This document shows, in pieces, positions 55,201 to 63,096 of a stretch of DNA of 64,000 bases. Origin of the DNA: Pseudomonas sp. (lineage in GTDB: Bacteria; Pseudomonadota; Gammaproteobacteria; Pseudomonadales; Pseudomonadaceae); assembly GCA_030656145.1 (NCBI GenBank), contig JAUSOF010000002.1, positions 221,284-285,283 of the forward strand, written 5' to 3'. Position 1 is the stretch's first letter, and every line of letters begins with the position of its first letter. The translations under genes and the position numbers were made by a program. The notes under the pieces are model-generated. The model was not told the DNA's origin. It did not search any database and worked only from the letters and a program-made list of their open reading frames with translations.

Positions 55201-55518
55201 AGCGGGGCCGATAAAGCACAGGCCGGCAGTCTGACAGCGGCGGGCAAATTCGGCGTTTTCGGCGAGAAAGCCGTAACCGGGATGGATCGCCGCGCAACCC
55301 TGTTCCTGGGCGATGGCGATCAGCTGGTCCATGTCCAGATAGGCCGGCACCCCGCGACCCTTGAGGGCGACCGCGCTGTCGGCCTTGCGCACATGCAGGG
55401 AGGCTGCGTCGTCCTCGGCGTACACCGCCACCGAGCGAATGCCCAGTTCGGCGGCGGCGCGGGCGATGCGGATGGCGATCTCGCCGCGGTTGGCGATCAG
55501 CAGGGCGGTAAAGGGCAT
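52237..55518 (-). CDS. Single-chain multidomain acyl-CoA carboxylase (BC-BCCP-CT)
   Basis: 1093 residues containing a whole biotin-dependent carboxylase. Biotin carboxylase: about 1-450 (ATP-grasp KALAGGGGRGMR 159-170, FMEANPRIQVEHTVTE near 289-304). Biotinyl domain: about 485-560 with VLEAMKM (biotin Lys523). Carboxyltransferase of the PCCB/MCCB type: about 590-1080 (SGRCFAGNAALLGCCDVII and CDTPGFMVGPEAEKQA). The layout resembles the ~120-kDa long-chain acyl-CoA carboxylases (LCC) described from mycobacteria and Rhodopseudomonas, so the substrate may be an acyl-CoA made by the adjacent ligase. The ATG 55518 follows GGAGCC. Transcribed with the ligase 91 bp upstream. Confidence 0.88.
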   Translation of the reverse strand: MPFTALLIANRGEIAIRIARAAAELGIRSVAVYAEDDAASLHVRKADSAVALKGRGVPAYLDMDQLIAIAQEQGCAAIHPGYGFLAENAEFARRCQTAGLCFIGPAAEVLELFGDKAAARALAERCDVPLVRGLNHAVSLDQAREFLRSLGDGGAVMLKALAGGGGRGMRPVFAAAELDEAFARCQSEARAAFGSDALYIEQLVSDARHIEIQVLGDHTGAVSHLWERDCSLQRRQQKLVEIAPSPDLPAATRARMIAAALKLAGAACYQGLGTFEFLLDNQQPERFYFMEANPRIQVEHTVTEQVTGIDLLQTQLRLAAGHSLAQLNLLQPPALTGCAVQLRINLESMSADGSTRPAAGTLTAYEPPSGPGLRVDGYGYASYPVSPSYDSLLAKLIAHAPDYPSALRRAYRALCEFRLEGVASNLHLLQNLLRLPEVAANQVSTRFVEGRLAQLLAPQQQAHPHLFFAGSPAAAGAAQQAIDAPPGCLSLHAPSSGVLVCLEVAEGDAVAVGQSIAVLEAMKMEFVVRASHSGIIRALTVQPGSVVGEGQPLLFIEPAEVDGDQAQSEQSLDLEHIRADLAEVFERHAMTRDERRPLAVAKRRKTGQRTVRENLAELLDDGSFNEYGALALAAQRRRRSLEELIEQSPADGLVAGIGTVNAEAFGSQAARCMAIAYDYTVFAGTQGVMNHKKTDRMLGLAEQWRLPLVLFAEGGGGRPGDSDFVGVAGLDCHTFVGMARLSGLVPLVGVVSGRCFAGNAALLGCCDVIIATENATIGMAGPAMIEGGGLGSFTAEQVGPVSVQGPNGVIDVQVADEREAVRVAKQYLSYFQGALTDWQCADQRALRQFIPENRLRVYDIRQVIAILADSGSVLELRRQFAPGLITALVRIEGRPFGLLANNPAHLGGAIDAVAGDKAARFMQLCDAFDIPMLSLCDTPGFMVGPEAEKQATVRHVSRMFVAAASLTVPFFTVVLRKGYGLGAQAMAAGSFHSPLFTIAWPSGEFGAMGLEGAVRLGFAKELAAVEESGARQQLFDKLVAKAYQSGKGINMASFLEIDAVIDPLETRAWLVRGLNATPKPAPRAGKKRCVDSW

Positions 55519-55609
55519 GGTGGCTCCATAGGGTGCGGCGTGCGCACCGGCTGGGTTGGTTAGGGGGGGGCTAGAGCCTGTCGGGCGAACGGGCAAGTCC
55601 CGCAGGTTC

Positions 55610-57301
55610 CTAGAGCAGGGCTTCGAGTTCGTTCTTCTTCACCTTGCCAGTGGCGGTCATCGGCAGGCTGTCGAGCAGGCGGATTTCCGGCACTTTGTAA
55701 ACCGCCATAGCCTCGCGACACCAGGCCTGCAGGCTGTCCGTGCTGGCGCCGCTGCCGGGCTTGAGCACCACGAAGGCCACCGGGCGCTGGCCGCTGTGGT
55801 CGTCGCTGCGGCCGAGCACGGCGCTGGCGAGGATCGCCGGGTGCTGGCCGAGCAGGGCCTCCAGCTCGCTGGGGAATACGCTCATGCCGTTGACCTTGAG
55901 CATTTCCTTGCGCCGGCCGAGGTAGCGGATAAAGCCCTGATCAGTGATCTGGCCGATGTCGCCGCTGTGCAGCCAGCCGTCGCGTAGCGTCGTGGCGGAT
56001 TCCTCCGGGCGATTCCAGTAACCCTTGAACAGCGAAGGGCTACGCAGGCACAGCTCGCCCTCCTGGCCCAGCGGCAGCAGTTCGCCAGTGGCGAAGTCGC
56101 AGACCTTGAACTGGGTGCCCGGCACTGGCAGGCCGACGAAGGTCGGCGCGCTCCTGAGGTCGAAGTCGTCCTGCTGCATGCCGGCGGTGAAGGTGTCGCA
56201 GGTGTGGCTCTCGGTCATGCCGAAACTGAACTCGAACAGACTGGTTCCGGTCAGCGCGTGCCATCGGCGACGGTATTGAGGGGTGAGTTTCTTGATAAAG
56301 GAGATGCTGCCGGTCTGCTGCAGCGAGCCGAAGTCATAATCGCCGACTCGTGGGTGTTCCAGCACCTCGGCGGCATTGTCCACCAGCAGGCCGCAGTGGC
56401 TGACCCGGTAGTGCTCGACCGCGCCCATGAAAGCCAGCGCATCCCAGCGCGCCAGCAATACCAGGCGGCAGCCGCTAAATACCGGGAACAGCAGGCCGGC
56501 GTTTTCCCCGGCGATCCAGAACTCCGGGAGGAAGTTGAGCAGCACGCTGTCCGGGCGCAGTTGCAGAGCCACCGCAAGGAAGCTGGCGCAGGTGTAGAGC
56601 ATGTCGCCATGGCTATGCACGCAGCCCTTGGGCAGACCCGTGGTGCCGCCGGTGTAGTTGAGCGCGGCGATGTCGTCGAGCTGCGGACGATGCGTCGGAG
56701 TCGGCGCCTTGCAGGCCGACAGCGCCGGGTAGAAGTCGATGAAATCGTCCCCCGTGACCTTCGCCGCCAGCAGCAGATCCGGCACGGGGATACTCGGCTC
56801 GGCCGGGCAGAGTTCGGACAGGCTGGTCGCCAGCACATGGACGAGCTGGCAGTCCTCGCGCACCGCCCGGACCAGCGGCAGCAACTGGTCGAAACAGAGG
56901 ATGGTGCGCGCGCCGCTGTCCTTGAGCTGGTAGCTCAGTTCCAGCGCCTTGCTCAGTGGGCTGACCGGCGCATAGACCGCGCCGCACTTGAGGATGGCGT
57001 AGAAGGCGATGTGCAGCTGCGGACAGTTGGGCATGAACAGTGCGACCCGATCCCCCGGCGCAACCCCCAGTTCCACCAGCAGCGCGGCGCAGCGATCAGA
57101 CAGCCGATCCAGTTCGGCATAGCTCAGGGACAGTCCATAGAAGTCCAGGGCCGGGGCCTCGGGCTGCAGGCGGGCCCAGGTGCGCAGGTACTCGGACAGC
57201 GGCTGCTGGCCGTGCGGGTAATCCGGCTCGCGCGGCGTGCCGATCGGCCATGCGGCGGCCTGCAGTGCATGCAGCTGTTGCAGGTAGAGGTCTTCGGTCA
57301 T
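55610..57301 (-). CDS. Acyl-CoA synthetase / AMP-dependent ligase
   Basis: 563 residues, ANL superfamily. P-loop LNYTGGTTGLPKGCVHSHG (about residues 214-232), A5-type GMTESHTCD, the A7 motif WLHSGDIGQITDQG, A8 hinge YLGRRKEMLKVNGMSVFP and the A10 Lys in TATGKVKKNEL. It activates a carboxylic acid to the acyl-AMP and then the CoA thioester. Start ATG 57301 (MTEDLYLQQL). Co-directional with the single-chain carboxylase, it most simply makes that enzyme's substrate; chain length and type of acid are unknown. It diverges from a LysR gene. Confidence 0.9.
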   Translation of the reverse strand: MTEDLYLQQLHALQAAAWPIGTPREPDYPHGQQPLSEYLRTWARLQPEAPALDFYGLSLSYAELDRLSDRCAALLVELGVAPGDRVALFMPNCPQLHIAFYAILKCGAVYAPVSPLSKALELSYQLKDSGARTILCFDQLLPLVRAVREDCQLVHVLATSLSELCPAEPSIPVPDLLLAAKVTGDDFIDFYPALSACKAPTPTHRPQLDDIAALNYTGGTTGLPKGCVHSHGDMLYTCASFLAVALQLRPDSVLLNFLPEFWIAGENAGLLFPVFSGCRLVLLARWDALAFMGAVEHYRVSHCGLLVDNAAEVLEHPRVGDYDFGSLQQTGSISFIKKLTPQYRRRWHALTGTSLFEFSFGMTESHTCDTFTAGMQQDDFDLRSAPTFVGLPVPGTQFKVCDFATGELLPLGQEGELCLRSPSLFKGYWNRPEESATTLRDGWLHSGDIGQITDQGFIRYLGRRKEMLKVNGMSVFPSELEALLGQHPAILASAVLGRSDDHSGQRPVAFVVLKPGSGASTDSLQAWCREAMAVYKVPEIRLLDSLPMTATGKVKKNELEALL

Positions 57302-57364
57302 CTGTTGTGCCCTGTCGTTTGGCTCTGCGGGCAGCTTAGGCGGTCGGGCTGAGGAGCAGAACTG

Positions 57365-57399
57365 ATGCTTATGCATCGCCATCCATGAATGCTATGCAT
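57365..57399. promoter_or_regulatory. Twin ATGC-GCAT dyads, candidate LysR operator
   Basis: ATGCTTATGCAT (57365-57376) and ATGCTATGCAT (57389-57399) are two imperfect dyads with the same half-sites, centres about 24 bp apart (roughly two helical turns), in the 158-bp space between the ligase gene and the divergent LysR gene. Tandem sites of this sort fit a LysR tetramer. Confidence 0.5.
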
Positions 57400-57459
57400 G
57401 GTTGCGCCGAGGCTTGGCACTGCTAGGCTCGGACTGATTCGGATAATGCGGAAATAACC

Positions 57460-58380
57460 ATGAATCAAGCGCATGAATGGCCAACCTTGGAGCGTCTCGA
57501 TCTCAACCTGTTTCGGGTGTTCGAGGTGGTCTACCGCGAGCGCAACCTGACCCGCGCGGCGCTACTGCTGCACCTCAGTCAGTCGGCGGTCAGTCACGCC
57601 CTGGCGCGCTTGCGCGAGCAACTGGGCGATCCACTGTTCGTCCGCTCGGGACGCGGGGTGGCGCCGACGGCCCTGGCCGAGCAGTTGGCGCCGGGCATTC
57701 AGGATGCGCTGGAGGGGCTGCGGCGCAATCTCGGCCGCGGCCATGGCTTCGACCCGCAGCGCGATCGGCGGGTATTCAGCCTGAATATGCCGGAGCAGCT
57801 GGAACCCCTGGTGCTGCCGGGCATCCTCGGCCAATTGCGCCAGCTCGCGCCGCAACTGGAGGTGCGCAGCAGCAGCGTGCATTGGGCGGCGTTGAAGTTG
57901 GAACTGATCGCCGGGCGAGTTGATCTGGCCATCGAGATCGCCCGTCCCACCGATGCCGAGCTGCGCCAACAGTTACTGCTGCAGGAGCCGCTGTGCGTGG
58001 TCGCCGGCCCGTCCTTCGCGGGCGAACTGAGTGCCGAGCGCTACCTGGCCGCCGAGCATGTGGCGGTCACCTCGCGCCGCCGCGGGATCTGCGTGGAAGA
58101 TCTGGCCCTGGGCCATCTTGGTCTGGTTCGTCAGGTGCGCCAGCGCTGCCAGCATTACTTGACCGCTGCGCTGCTGGTGGCGCGCAGCGACTGGTTGCTG
58201 ACCATGCCCAGACGCTATGCAGAGCTGATCAATGCCGGGCTGGACAACCGCCTACTGGCGATGCCCCTGGTACTGCCGCCGGTGACCCTCAATCTGTACT
58301 GGTCGCGCCAGGCCGAGAATGAGCCGGGCAGTCAATGGCTGCGCGGGCAATTATTGGCGTTGGTGCGGCAGCGGTTTTGA
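57460..58380 (+). CDS. LysR-family regulator of the carboxylase module
   Basis: 306 residues. N-terminal winged HTH (about 12-70: LERLDLNLFRVFEVVYRERN, then LSQSAVSHALARLRE) and a C-terminal periplasmic-binding-like effector domain. Being divergent from the ligase-carboxylase pair, it probably controls that pair and itself; the inducer would be the acid or its CoA ester. Start ATG 57460; no strong SD was identified. It is followed by a REP pair that marks the other border of the module. Confidence 0.92.
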   Translation: MNQAHEWPTLERLDLNLFRVFEVVYRERNLTRAALLLHLSQSAVSHALARLREQLGDPLFVRSGRGVAPTALAEQLAPGIQDALEGLRRNLGRGHGFDPQRDRRVFSLNMPEQLEPLVLPGILGQLRQLAPQLEVRSSSVHWAALKLELIAGRVDLAIEIARPTDAELRQQLLLQEPLCVVAGPSFAGELSAERYLAAEHVAVTSRRRGICVEDLALGHLGLVRQVRQRCQHYLTAALLVARSDWLLTMPRRYAELINAGLDNRLLAMPLVLPPVTLNLYWSRQAENEPGSQWLRGQLLALVRQRF

Positions 58381-58623
58381 TCGGGTGACTGCTGTATCCG
58401 ATTAATGTGAGAGTTCGCTCGCCCTCTTCTACGGAGCGCTTTCGCGCAGCAAACTAGAGGCAATCGTGTCTGTCGGCTTGTGGGTACCTGTAGGAGCGGC
58501 GGGGACGTCCAGTTCCATGCCCACGATGGGTTTCGCGGGCATGGCCCGCTCCTACAGAAAACGTCATAACCCATTAAATCAATGATATACGGGTCGCTTG
58601 AGCGTTAAACCCGACAGCACTGC
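58381..58623. other. Gap between LysR gene and ispA with a REP pair
   Basis: 243 bases between convergent genes. Besides the REP pair at 58490-58555 and a lone GGAGCGCTTTCGCGCAGC stretch near 58433, nothing coding or regulatory was recognised. Confidence 0.5.
58490..58555. repeat. GTAGGAGCGG inverted REP pair
   Basis: GTAGGAGCGG and CCGCTCCTAC bound a 66-bp segment, with an inner CATGCCC...GGGCATG stem. GTAG-headed, a different family from the GTAGGAGCCAG pairs despite the shared first eight bases. Confidence 0.85.
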
Positions 58624-59511
58624 CTAGTGCTGGCGCTCGACGATATAGCGAGCCAACTCGCGTAGTGGCTCGGCGGCGTGGTCGAAGGGGCGCAGGGCGT
58701 GTAGTGCCTGATCGCGTAGCTCCAGGGCGTAGGCCTTGGCCGCGTCGAGGCCGAGCAGTGCCGGGTAGGTCGGTTTGTCGTGGGCCTGATCCTTGCCCTG
58801 GGTTTTGCCCAGGGTGGTGGTGTCGCTTTCCACGTCGAGGATGTCGTCCTGCACCTGGAATGCCAGGCCGATGGCGCGGGCATAGGTGTGCAGTGCTTGC
58901 AGTTCGCGATCATCGGCGCGGGCACTGGCCAGAGCGCCAAGGCGCACGCTGGCTTCGATCAGGGCGCCGGTCTTGTGCCTGTGCATAAGCTCCAGTGCCG
59001 CTTGATCGAGCTTATGACCGACTGAGCCGAGGTCGATGGCCTGGCCGCCGACCATGCCGGCCGGGCCAGCGGCGTGGGCCAGGCTGGTAATCATGGTCAG
59101 GCGCAACTCGGCGTCATGCGGATTGCGTACTGGGTCGGCGAGTACTTCGAAGGCCAGGCTCTGCAGAGCATCGCCGGCGAGGATGGCCAGGGCTTCGTCG
59201 AACGCCTTGTGGGTGGTGGGCTGGCCACGGCGCAGGTCGTCATCGTCCATCGCCGGCAAATCATCGTGCACCAGCGAATAGGCGTGGATCAGTTCGACTG
59301 CGCAGGCCGCGCCATCGGCCTGTTCAGGCTGGCCGCCGAGGGCTTCACAGGCGGCGTAAACCAGTAGCGGGCGGACCCGTTTGCCACCGTTGGTCACGCT
59401 GTAGCACATGGCGTGATAGAGGCGTTGCAACTCGCTATGCGGGGCCGCGAACAGGCTTGCCAGCGCCGTGTCGACACGCTGCTGGCACTGCGCCTGGTAG
59501 GTCGCGATCAT
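58624..59511 (-). CDS. ispA: Farnesyl diphosphate synthase IspA
   Basis: 295 residues, all-helical prenyltransferase. First Asp-rich motif [14 protein letters not shown] and second DDILDVESD coordinate Mg and the allylic diphosphate; [12 protein letters not shown] lies before them. It extends IPP/DMAPP to farnesyl diphosphate, downstream of the Dxs product. The start overlaps the end of xseB by four bases. In related genomes dxs follows immediately; here its downstream neighbour is the convergent LysR gene of the accessory module. Confidence 0.97.
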   Translation of the reverse strand: MIATYQAQCQQRVDTALASLFAAPHSELQRLYHAMCYSVTNGGKRVRPLLVYAACEALGGQPEQADGAACAVELIHAYSLVHDDLPAMDDDDLRRGQPTTHKAFDEALAILAGDALQSLAFEVLADPVRNPHDAELRLTMITSLAHAAGPAGMVGGQAIDLGSVGHKLDQAALELMHRHKTGALIEASVRLGALASARADDRELQALHTYARAIGLAFQVQDDILDVESDTTTLGKTQGKDQAHDKPTYPALLGLDAAKAYALELRDQALHALRPFDHAAEPLRELARYIVERQH

Positions 59512-59750
59512 GCCTGTCGATCCGCGTCGAAGGGGGCTTCCTCGAGTTCGCCATCGCGTTCCATGAGGATTTGTACCTTCTGCTCGGCCTGAGTCAGGGC
59601 GGCCTGGCAGTCGCGGGTCAGGCGGATACCGTGTTCGAAGGCAGTCAGTGAATCTTCCAGCGATAACTCGCCGTTTTCCAGGCGCTCGACCAGGGTTTGC
59701 AAGTCGGTGAGGGATTGCTCGAAGTCGAGTGAGGCTTTTTTACGGGCCAT
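59508..59750 (-). CDS. xseB: Exodeoxyribonuclease VII small subunit XseB
   Basis: 80 residues, the normal XseB size. [19 protein letters not shown] and the helical [20 protein letters not shown] are the family core: two helices that bind XseA to form exonuclease VII. Start ATG 59750 ([11 protein letters not shown]) is chosen over an in-frame ATG three codons upstream. Overlaps ispA by four bases (ATGA), the conserved xseB-ispA junction. Confidence 0.96.
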   Translation of the reverse strand: MARKKASLDFEQSLTDLQTLVERLENGELSLEDSLTAFEHGIRLTRDCQAALTQAEQKVQILMERDGELEEAPFDADRQA

Positions 59751-59911
59751 GGCGGGCATTCTCTGGCAGAGGCTCGGGCGGGGATTGTAACCGGCGCGAC
59801 ACTAGCAGAGCCTCGCCGCGTGGGCAAATCGACGGAATTTACCTACTTCTTGGTTGGCGACCTGGGCCGGGCTGCGCAACGCCCGACACCTGTGAACTGC
59901 TGCGCATCAAC

Positions 59912-60682
59912 TCATCCGGCGAAGTAGGTCACCCAGAAATAATAGAGGGTCATGCTGCCACCCACCACAATCACCAAGGTGCGCAGCAGCGTCGGCGGCA
60001 AGCGCTGGCCCAGGGCGCCGCCGGCATAGCCGCCAAGGGTTGCGCCGACCAGCAGAATGGCCAGTTCATACCAACTGACCCGCCCGGCGACGATAAAGGT
60101 GATGCTGGCGACGCTGTAGATCACCGCCGAAATCAGGTTCTTCAGGGCATTGGCGCGACCCAGCGGGTGGCCTTCGATGGAAAATGCCGCCAGCTGCAGA
60201 ATGCCCATGCCTGCGCCGAAATAGCCGCCGTAGATCGACACGCCGATATGCGCCCCAAGCGACAGTTTGGTGTGCGGTGGCTGCGCGGCTTCGGCGCGCC
60301 GCGCCGCCAGCCAGCGGCTGAGCCAAGGGCTGGCGGCGAACAGTGCGGTGGCGGTAAGCAGCAGCCAGGGGATCAGGTTGGCAAACACATCGTCGCCGCC
60401 GGCCAGCAGTAACAGGCCGCCGAGCAACCCGCCCGCCAGCCCGGCCGCCAGCAGCGGCAGCAGGTAGCGACCGAGCGGGCGCAGCGAGGCCCGCGCAGCC
60501 CAGGCCCCGGCCAGGCTGGCGGGCCACAGTGCCACGGCATTAGTGGCATTGGCCGTGACCGGCGGCAGGCCGGCAGCGAGCAGCGCCGGGAAGGAGAAAA
60601 AGGTGCCGCCACCGGCCAGAGCATTCATGCCGCCGGCGGCGAAGCCAGCCAGGGCGAGCAAGGCAATATCGAACAAGGGCAT
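59912..60682 (-). CDS. TauE/SafE family permease
   Basis: 256 residues with about eight membrane helices in two repeats. The family motif appears twice as GGMNALAGGGTFFSFPAL near residues 17-34 and GGYFGAGMGILQLAAF in the second half, with NATNAVALWPASL between. TauE/SafE proteins move sulfite, sulfoacetate or related organic anions across the inner membrane, but the substrate here is unknown. No sulfur-metabolism gene is nearby. The gene is 17 bp after the GGDEF/EAL gene on the same strand. Confidence 0.9.
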   Translation of the reverse strand: MPLFDIALLALAGFAAGGMNALAGGGTFFSFPALLAAGLPPVTANATNAVALWPASLAGAWAARASLRPLGRYLLPLLAAGLAGGLLGGLLLLAGGDDVFANLIPWLLLTATALFAASPWLSRWLAARRAEAAQPPHTKLSLGAHIGVSIYGGYFGAGMGILQLAAFSIEGHPLGRANALKNLISAVIYSVASITFIVAGRVSWYELAILLVGATLGGYAGGALGQRLPPTLLRTLVIVVGGSMTLYYFWVTYFAG

Positions 60683-60699
60683 TGGAATGGGCGAGCCTG

Positions 60700-63096
60700 T
60701 CAGTAATCCTGCGGATTTAATCTAACCAGTTTGCCATCCAGGCGCTTGGCATGACACTGCTCGGCGGGCAATGGGCGCGCATAAAGGAAGCCTTGCAGGC
60801 TGGGGCATGCATTCAGGCGCAGAAAGGCCGCCTGGCGCTGGTTTTCCACGCCCTCGGCAACGACATGCAGGCCCAGGTGCTTGGCCATGGTCAGAATACC
60901 GCGCACCAGGGCGACCGAGTGCGGGCTGTCTGGCAGGCCGGCGACGAACTGGCGGTCGATTTTGATGCCGTCGAAGGGGAAGCGCTGCAGGTAAGTCAGC
61001 GAGGCGTAGCCGGTACCAAAGTCGTCCAGCAGCAGGAGGAAACCGGCAGCTTTAAGTCGGGCCAGGCATTGCTGTACCTCGTCGCCGCTATCCAATAAGG
61101 CGCTTTCGGTGATCTCCAGTTCCAGCAGTTCGGCTTCTGCACCTTCTTCAGCGAGGATGCGCAGCAGGTTGCCGGCCAGGTCAGCCTGGCGGAAGTCCAG
61201 GGGCGACAAGTTGATGGCAATGCGCAGCCCGCGCCCTTCATCTCGCCACTGGCAGGCCTGGCGGCAGGCCGTGCGGAACACCCAGCGGGTGGTTTCGATG
61301 ATCATGCCGCTTTCTTCCAGAATGGGAATGAACTCGGCCGGGGAAACCAGTCCGCGAGTTGGCGAGTACCAGCGCAGCAGCGCTTCCATGGCTTGTGGCT
61401 GGCCTAGGTTGTCCACCTGTAACTGGTAATGCAGGGCAAACTCCTGCTGGTCGATGGCACGGCGCAGCTCAGTCTCCAGCTGGCGTCGCAGTTCGGCGGC
61501 GCTGCTTAGCTCGGCGCTGAAGCTGGCGATGCAATTGCGTCCGCGATCCTTGGCTGCATACAGGGCCAGGTCGGCCTGCTTGAGTAGCTCACTGGCGCTG
61601 CTGCCATGGCTATTGCAATGGGTTAGGCCAATGCTGGGGCTGATAAAGCACTCGTATTGACGTACCTGGAAAGGCAGCACGAAATGCCCCACTAACTGTT
61701 CGGCAAGCGCATGGGTTTCGCGAAGGCTGGCACCCTCCAGCAGCACGATGAATTCATCACCACCGCTACGTGCCAGCAGGCTTTGTTTGGGTAGGTGCAT
61801 CTGTAGGCGGCCGGCGATTTCCACCAGCAAGTTGTCGCCGATCTCATGGCCGAGGGTATCGTTGATGCGTTTGAAGTGATCCAGGTCGATAAACAGCAGG
61901 CCCAGGCGGCAGTTGGCCAAAAGCAATTGCTCCAGGCGCTGCACCATGGAGTGACGGTTGGCCAGGCGGGTCAACGGGTCGAAGTGGGCGAGAAAGCGCA
62001 GGCGCCGCTCAGCCTTGAGGCGATCGCTGATATCGCGCAGCAGTATCAGGGAGTAGCGCTTGCCGTGACGCACAAAGGGCGTGCAGGTGATTTCCAAGGG
62101 TACATGCTGTGCGCCGCGTCGACCGGTCAGCTCGATGGCGACATTGGGTGGTGTTTGCCGCAGGCGTTCTACTGCGCTGCTTTCCACCAGGCGATCAGCC
62201 GGCAAGTTGCCCAGCAGCTGCGTCGTGCTGCAGCCAAACAGCGCCGCGGCAGCGGGGTTGGCCTGCTCCACACGCAGCTCGTTATCCACCACCAGCATGC
62301 CCAGTGGCGCGCTGTCGATCAGGCTACGAAACAGCGCTTCGCTTTCGCGTACATCGCGCTGGCGTTGGTTGAGCTGGGTCATCATCTGTTCAAAGCTGGT
62401 GGCCAACTGGCCGATTTCATCGTGGCCTGTAACCTCAATTGTCCGGGGTTGCTGATCTTCGGCAAACTGCGTGGCCGCCTGTTCGATGCGCGCCAGACGC
62501 TTGGTCAGCAGGCGGCCATACAGGTGGTTAAGCAGCAGGCCTAGCAGCAATAACAGACCAAGCGTCTGCGCCAAGTGCAGCCAGGCAGTGCGTTTGGTCT
62601 GCCACAGCAGGGAGGTGAAGTCCATCTCCACCAAGAGCGCCTGGAGGTCGACACTGGCGTCCTGGTGTCCGCGCTCCAGAGGATAGATCGCCAGGTAGCG
62701 CTGCGGATCAAGTTCGAGCCAGCTGGGTTGGCCGCTGGCGATACGCTTATGCAGCTCGGCGCTGTCGAGTTGACTGATCTGTTCGGTGTGCAAGCCCAGG
62801 CGACTGGTGGCGATCACGTGTTGATTCTGATCGACCACCATGGCCCAGCGCACACCGCGCAGGCTAGCCAAGTCGGACAGTTCGGTGGCCAGCTCTTCCT
62901 GGCGACCCTGGCGGAGATGATCACCCAGGCTGCTTTGCAGCAGCACAAGTATCTGGCTGCTGTGGGTGCGCCAGCTGTTTAGGGCGTTGTCGACACTGCG
63001 CGGCAGATAGATCGAGGTCTGCAGCAGCGTGAATACCACGGCGAACAACCCCAGCAGCAGGGGTAGGGACTTGCGCAAGGGCAGGCGGTTCAGCAT
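60700..63096 (-). CDS. Membrane-bound HAMP-PAS-GGDEF-EAL c-di-GMP protein
   Basis: 798 residues. A helix at about 10-28, a periplasmic region to about 170, a second helix (170-194), HAMP (about 195-248), PAS (about 252-360), GGDEF (about 370-525, intact SGGDEF at 444-449) and EAL (about 540-790, MEALLRW at 570-576 and DDFGTGYAS at 691-699). Key residues of both domains look intact, so it could make or degrade c-di-GMP; no RxxD I-site precedes GGDEF. The start overlaps the end of the binding-lipoprotein gene by 7 bases, suggesting that the lipoprotein passes a ligand signal to the periplasmic domain. Confidence 0.93.
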   Translation of the reverse strand: MLNRLPLRKSLPLLLGLFAVVFTLLQTSIYLPRSVDNALNSWRTHSSQILVLLQSSLGDHLRQGRQEELATELSDLASLRGVRWAMVVDQNQHVIATSRLGLHTEQISQLDSAELHKRIASGQPSWLELDPQRYLAIYPLERGHQDASVDLQALLVEMDFTSLLWQTKRTAWLHLAQTLGLLLLLGLLLNHLYGRLLTKRLARIEQAATQFAEDQQPRTIEVTGHDEIGQLATSFEQMMTQLNQRQRDVRESEALFRSLIDSAPLGMLVVDNELRVEQANPAAAALFGCSTTQLLGNLPADRLVESSAVERLRQTPPNVAIELTGRRGAQHVPLEITCTPFVRHGKRYSLILLRDISDRLKAERRLRFLAHFDPLTRLANRHSMVQRLEQLLLANCRLGLLFIDLDHFKRINDTLGHEIGDNLLVEIAGRLQMHLPKQSLLARSGGDEFIVLLEGASLRETHALAEQLVGHFVLPFQVRQYECFISPSIGLTHCNSHGSSASELLKQADLALYAAKDRGRNCIASFSAELSSAAELRRQLETELRRAIDQQEFALHYQLQVDNLGQPQAMEALLRWYSPTRGLVSPAEFIPILEESGMIIETTRWVFRTACRQACQWRDEGRGLRIAINLSPLDFRQADLAGNLLRILAEEGAEAELLELEITESALLDSGDEVQQCLARLKAAGFLLLLDDFGTGYASLTYLQRFPFDGIKIDRQFVAGLPDSPHSVALVRGILTMAKHLGLHVVAEGVENQRQAAFLRLNACPSLQGFLYARPLPAEQCHAKRLDGKLVRLNPQDY

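Noticed and set aside
53107..55563. Open frame of about 800 codons antisense to the carboxylase
   Set aside because: Shadow of the well-defined carboxylase; composition is low-complexity Gly/Ala/His/Gln.
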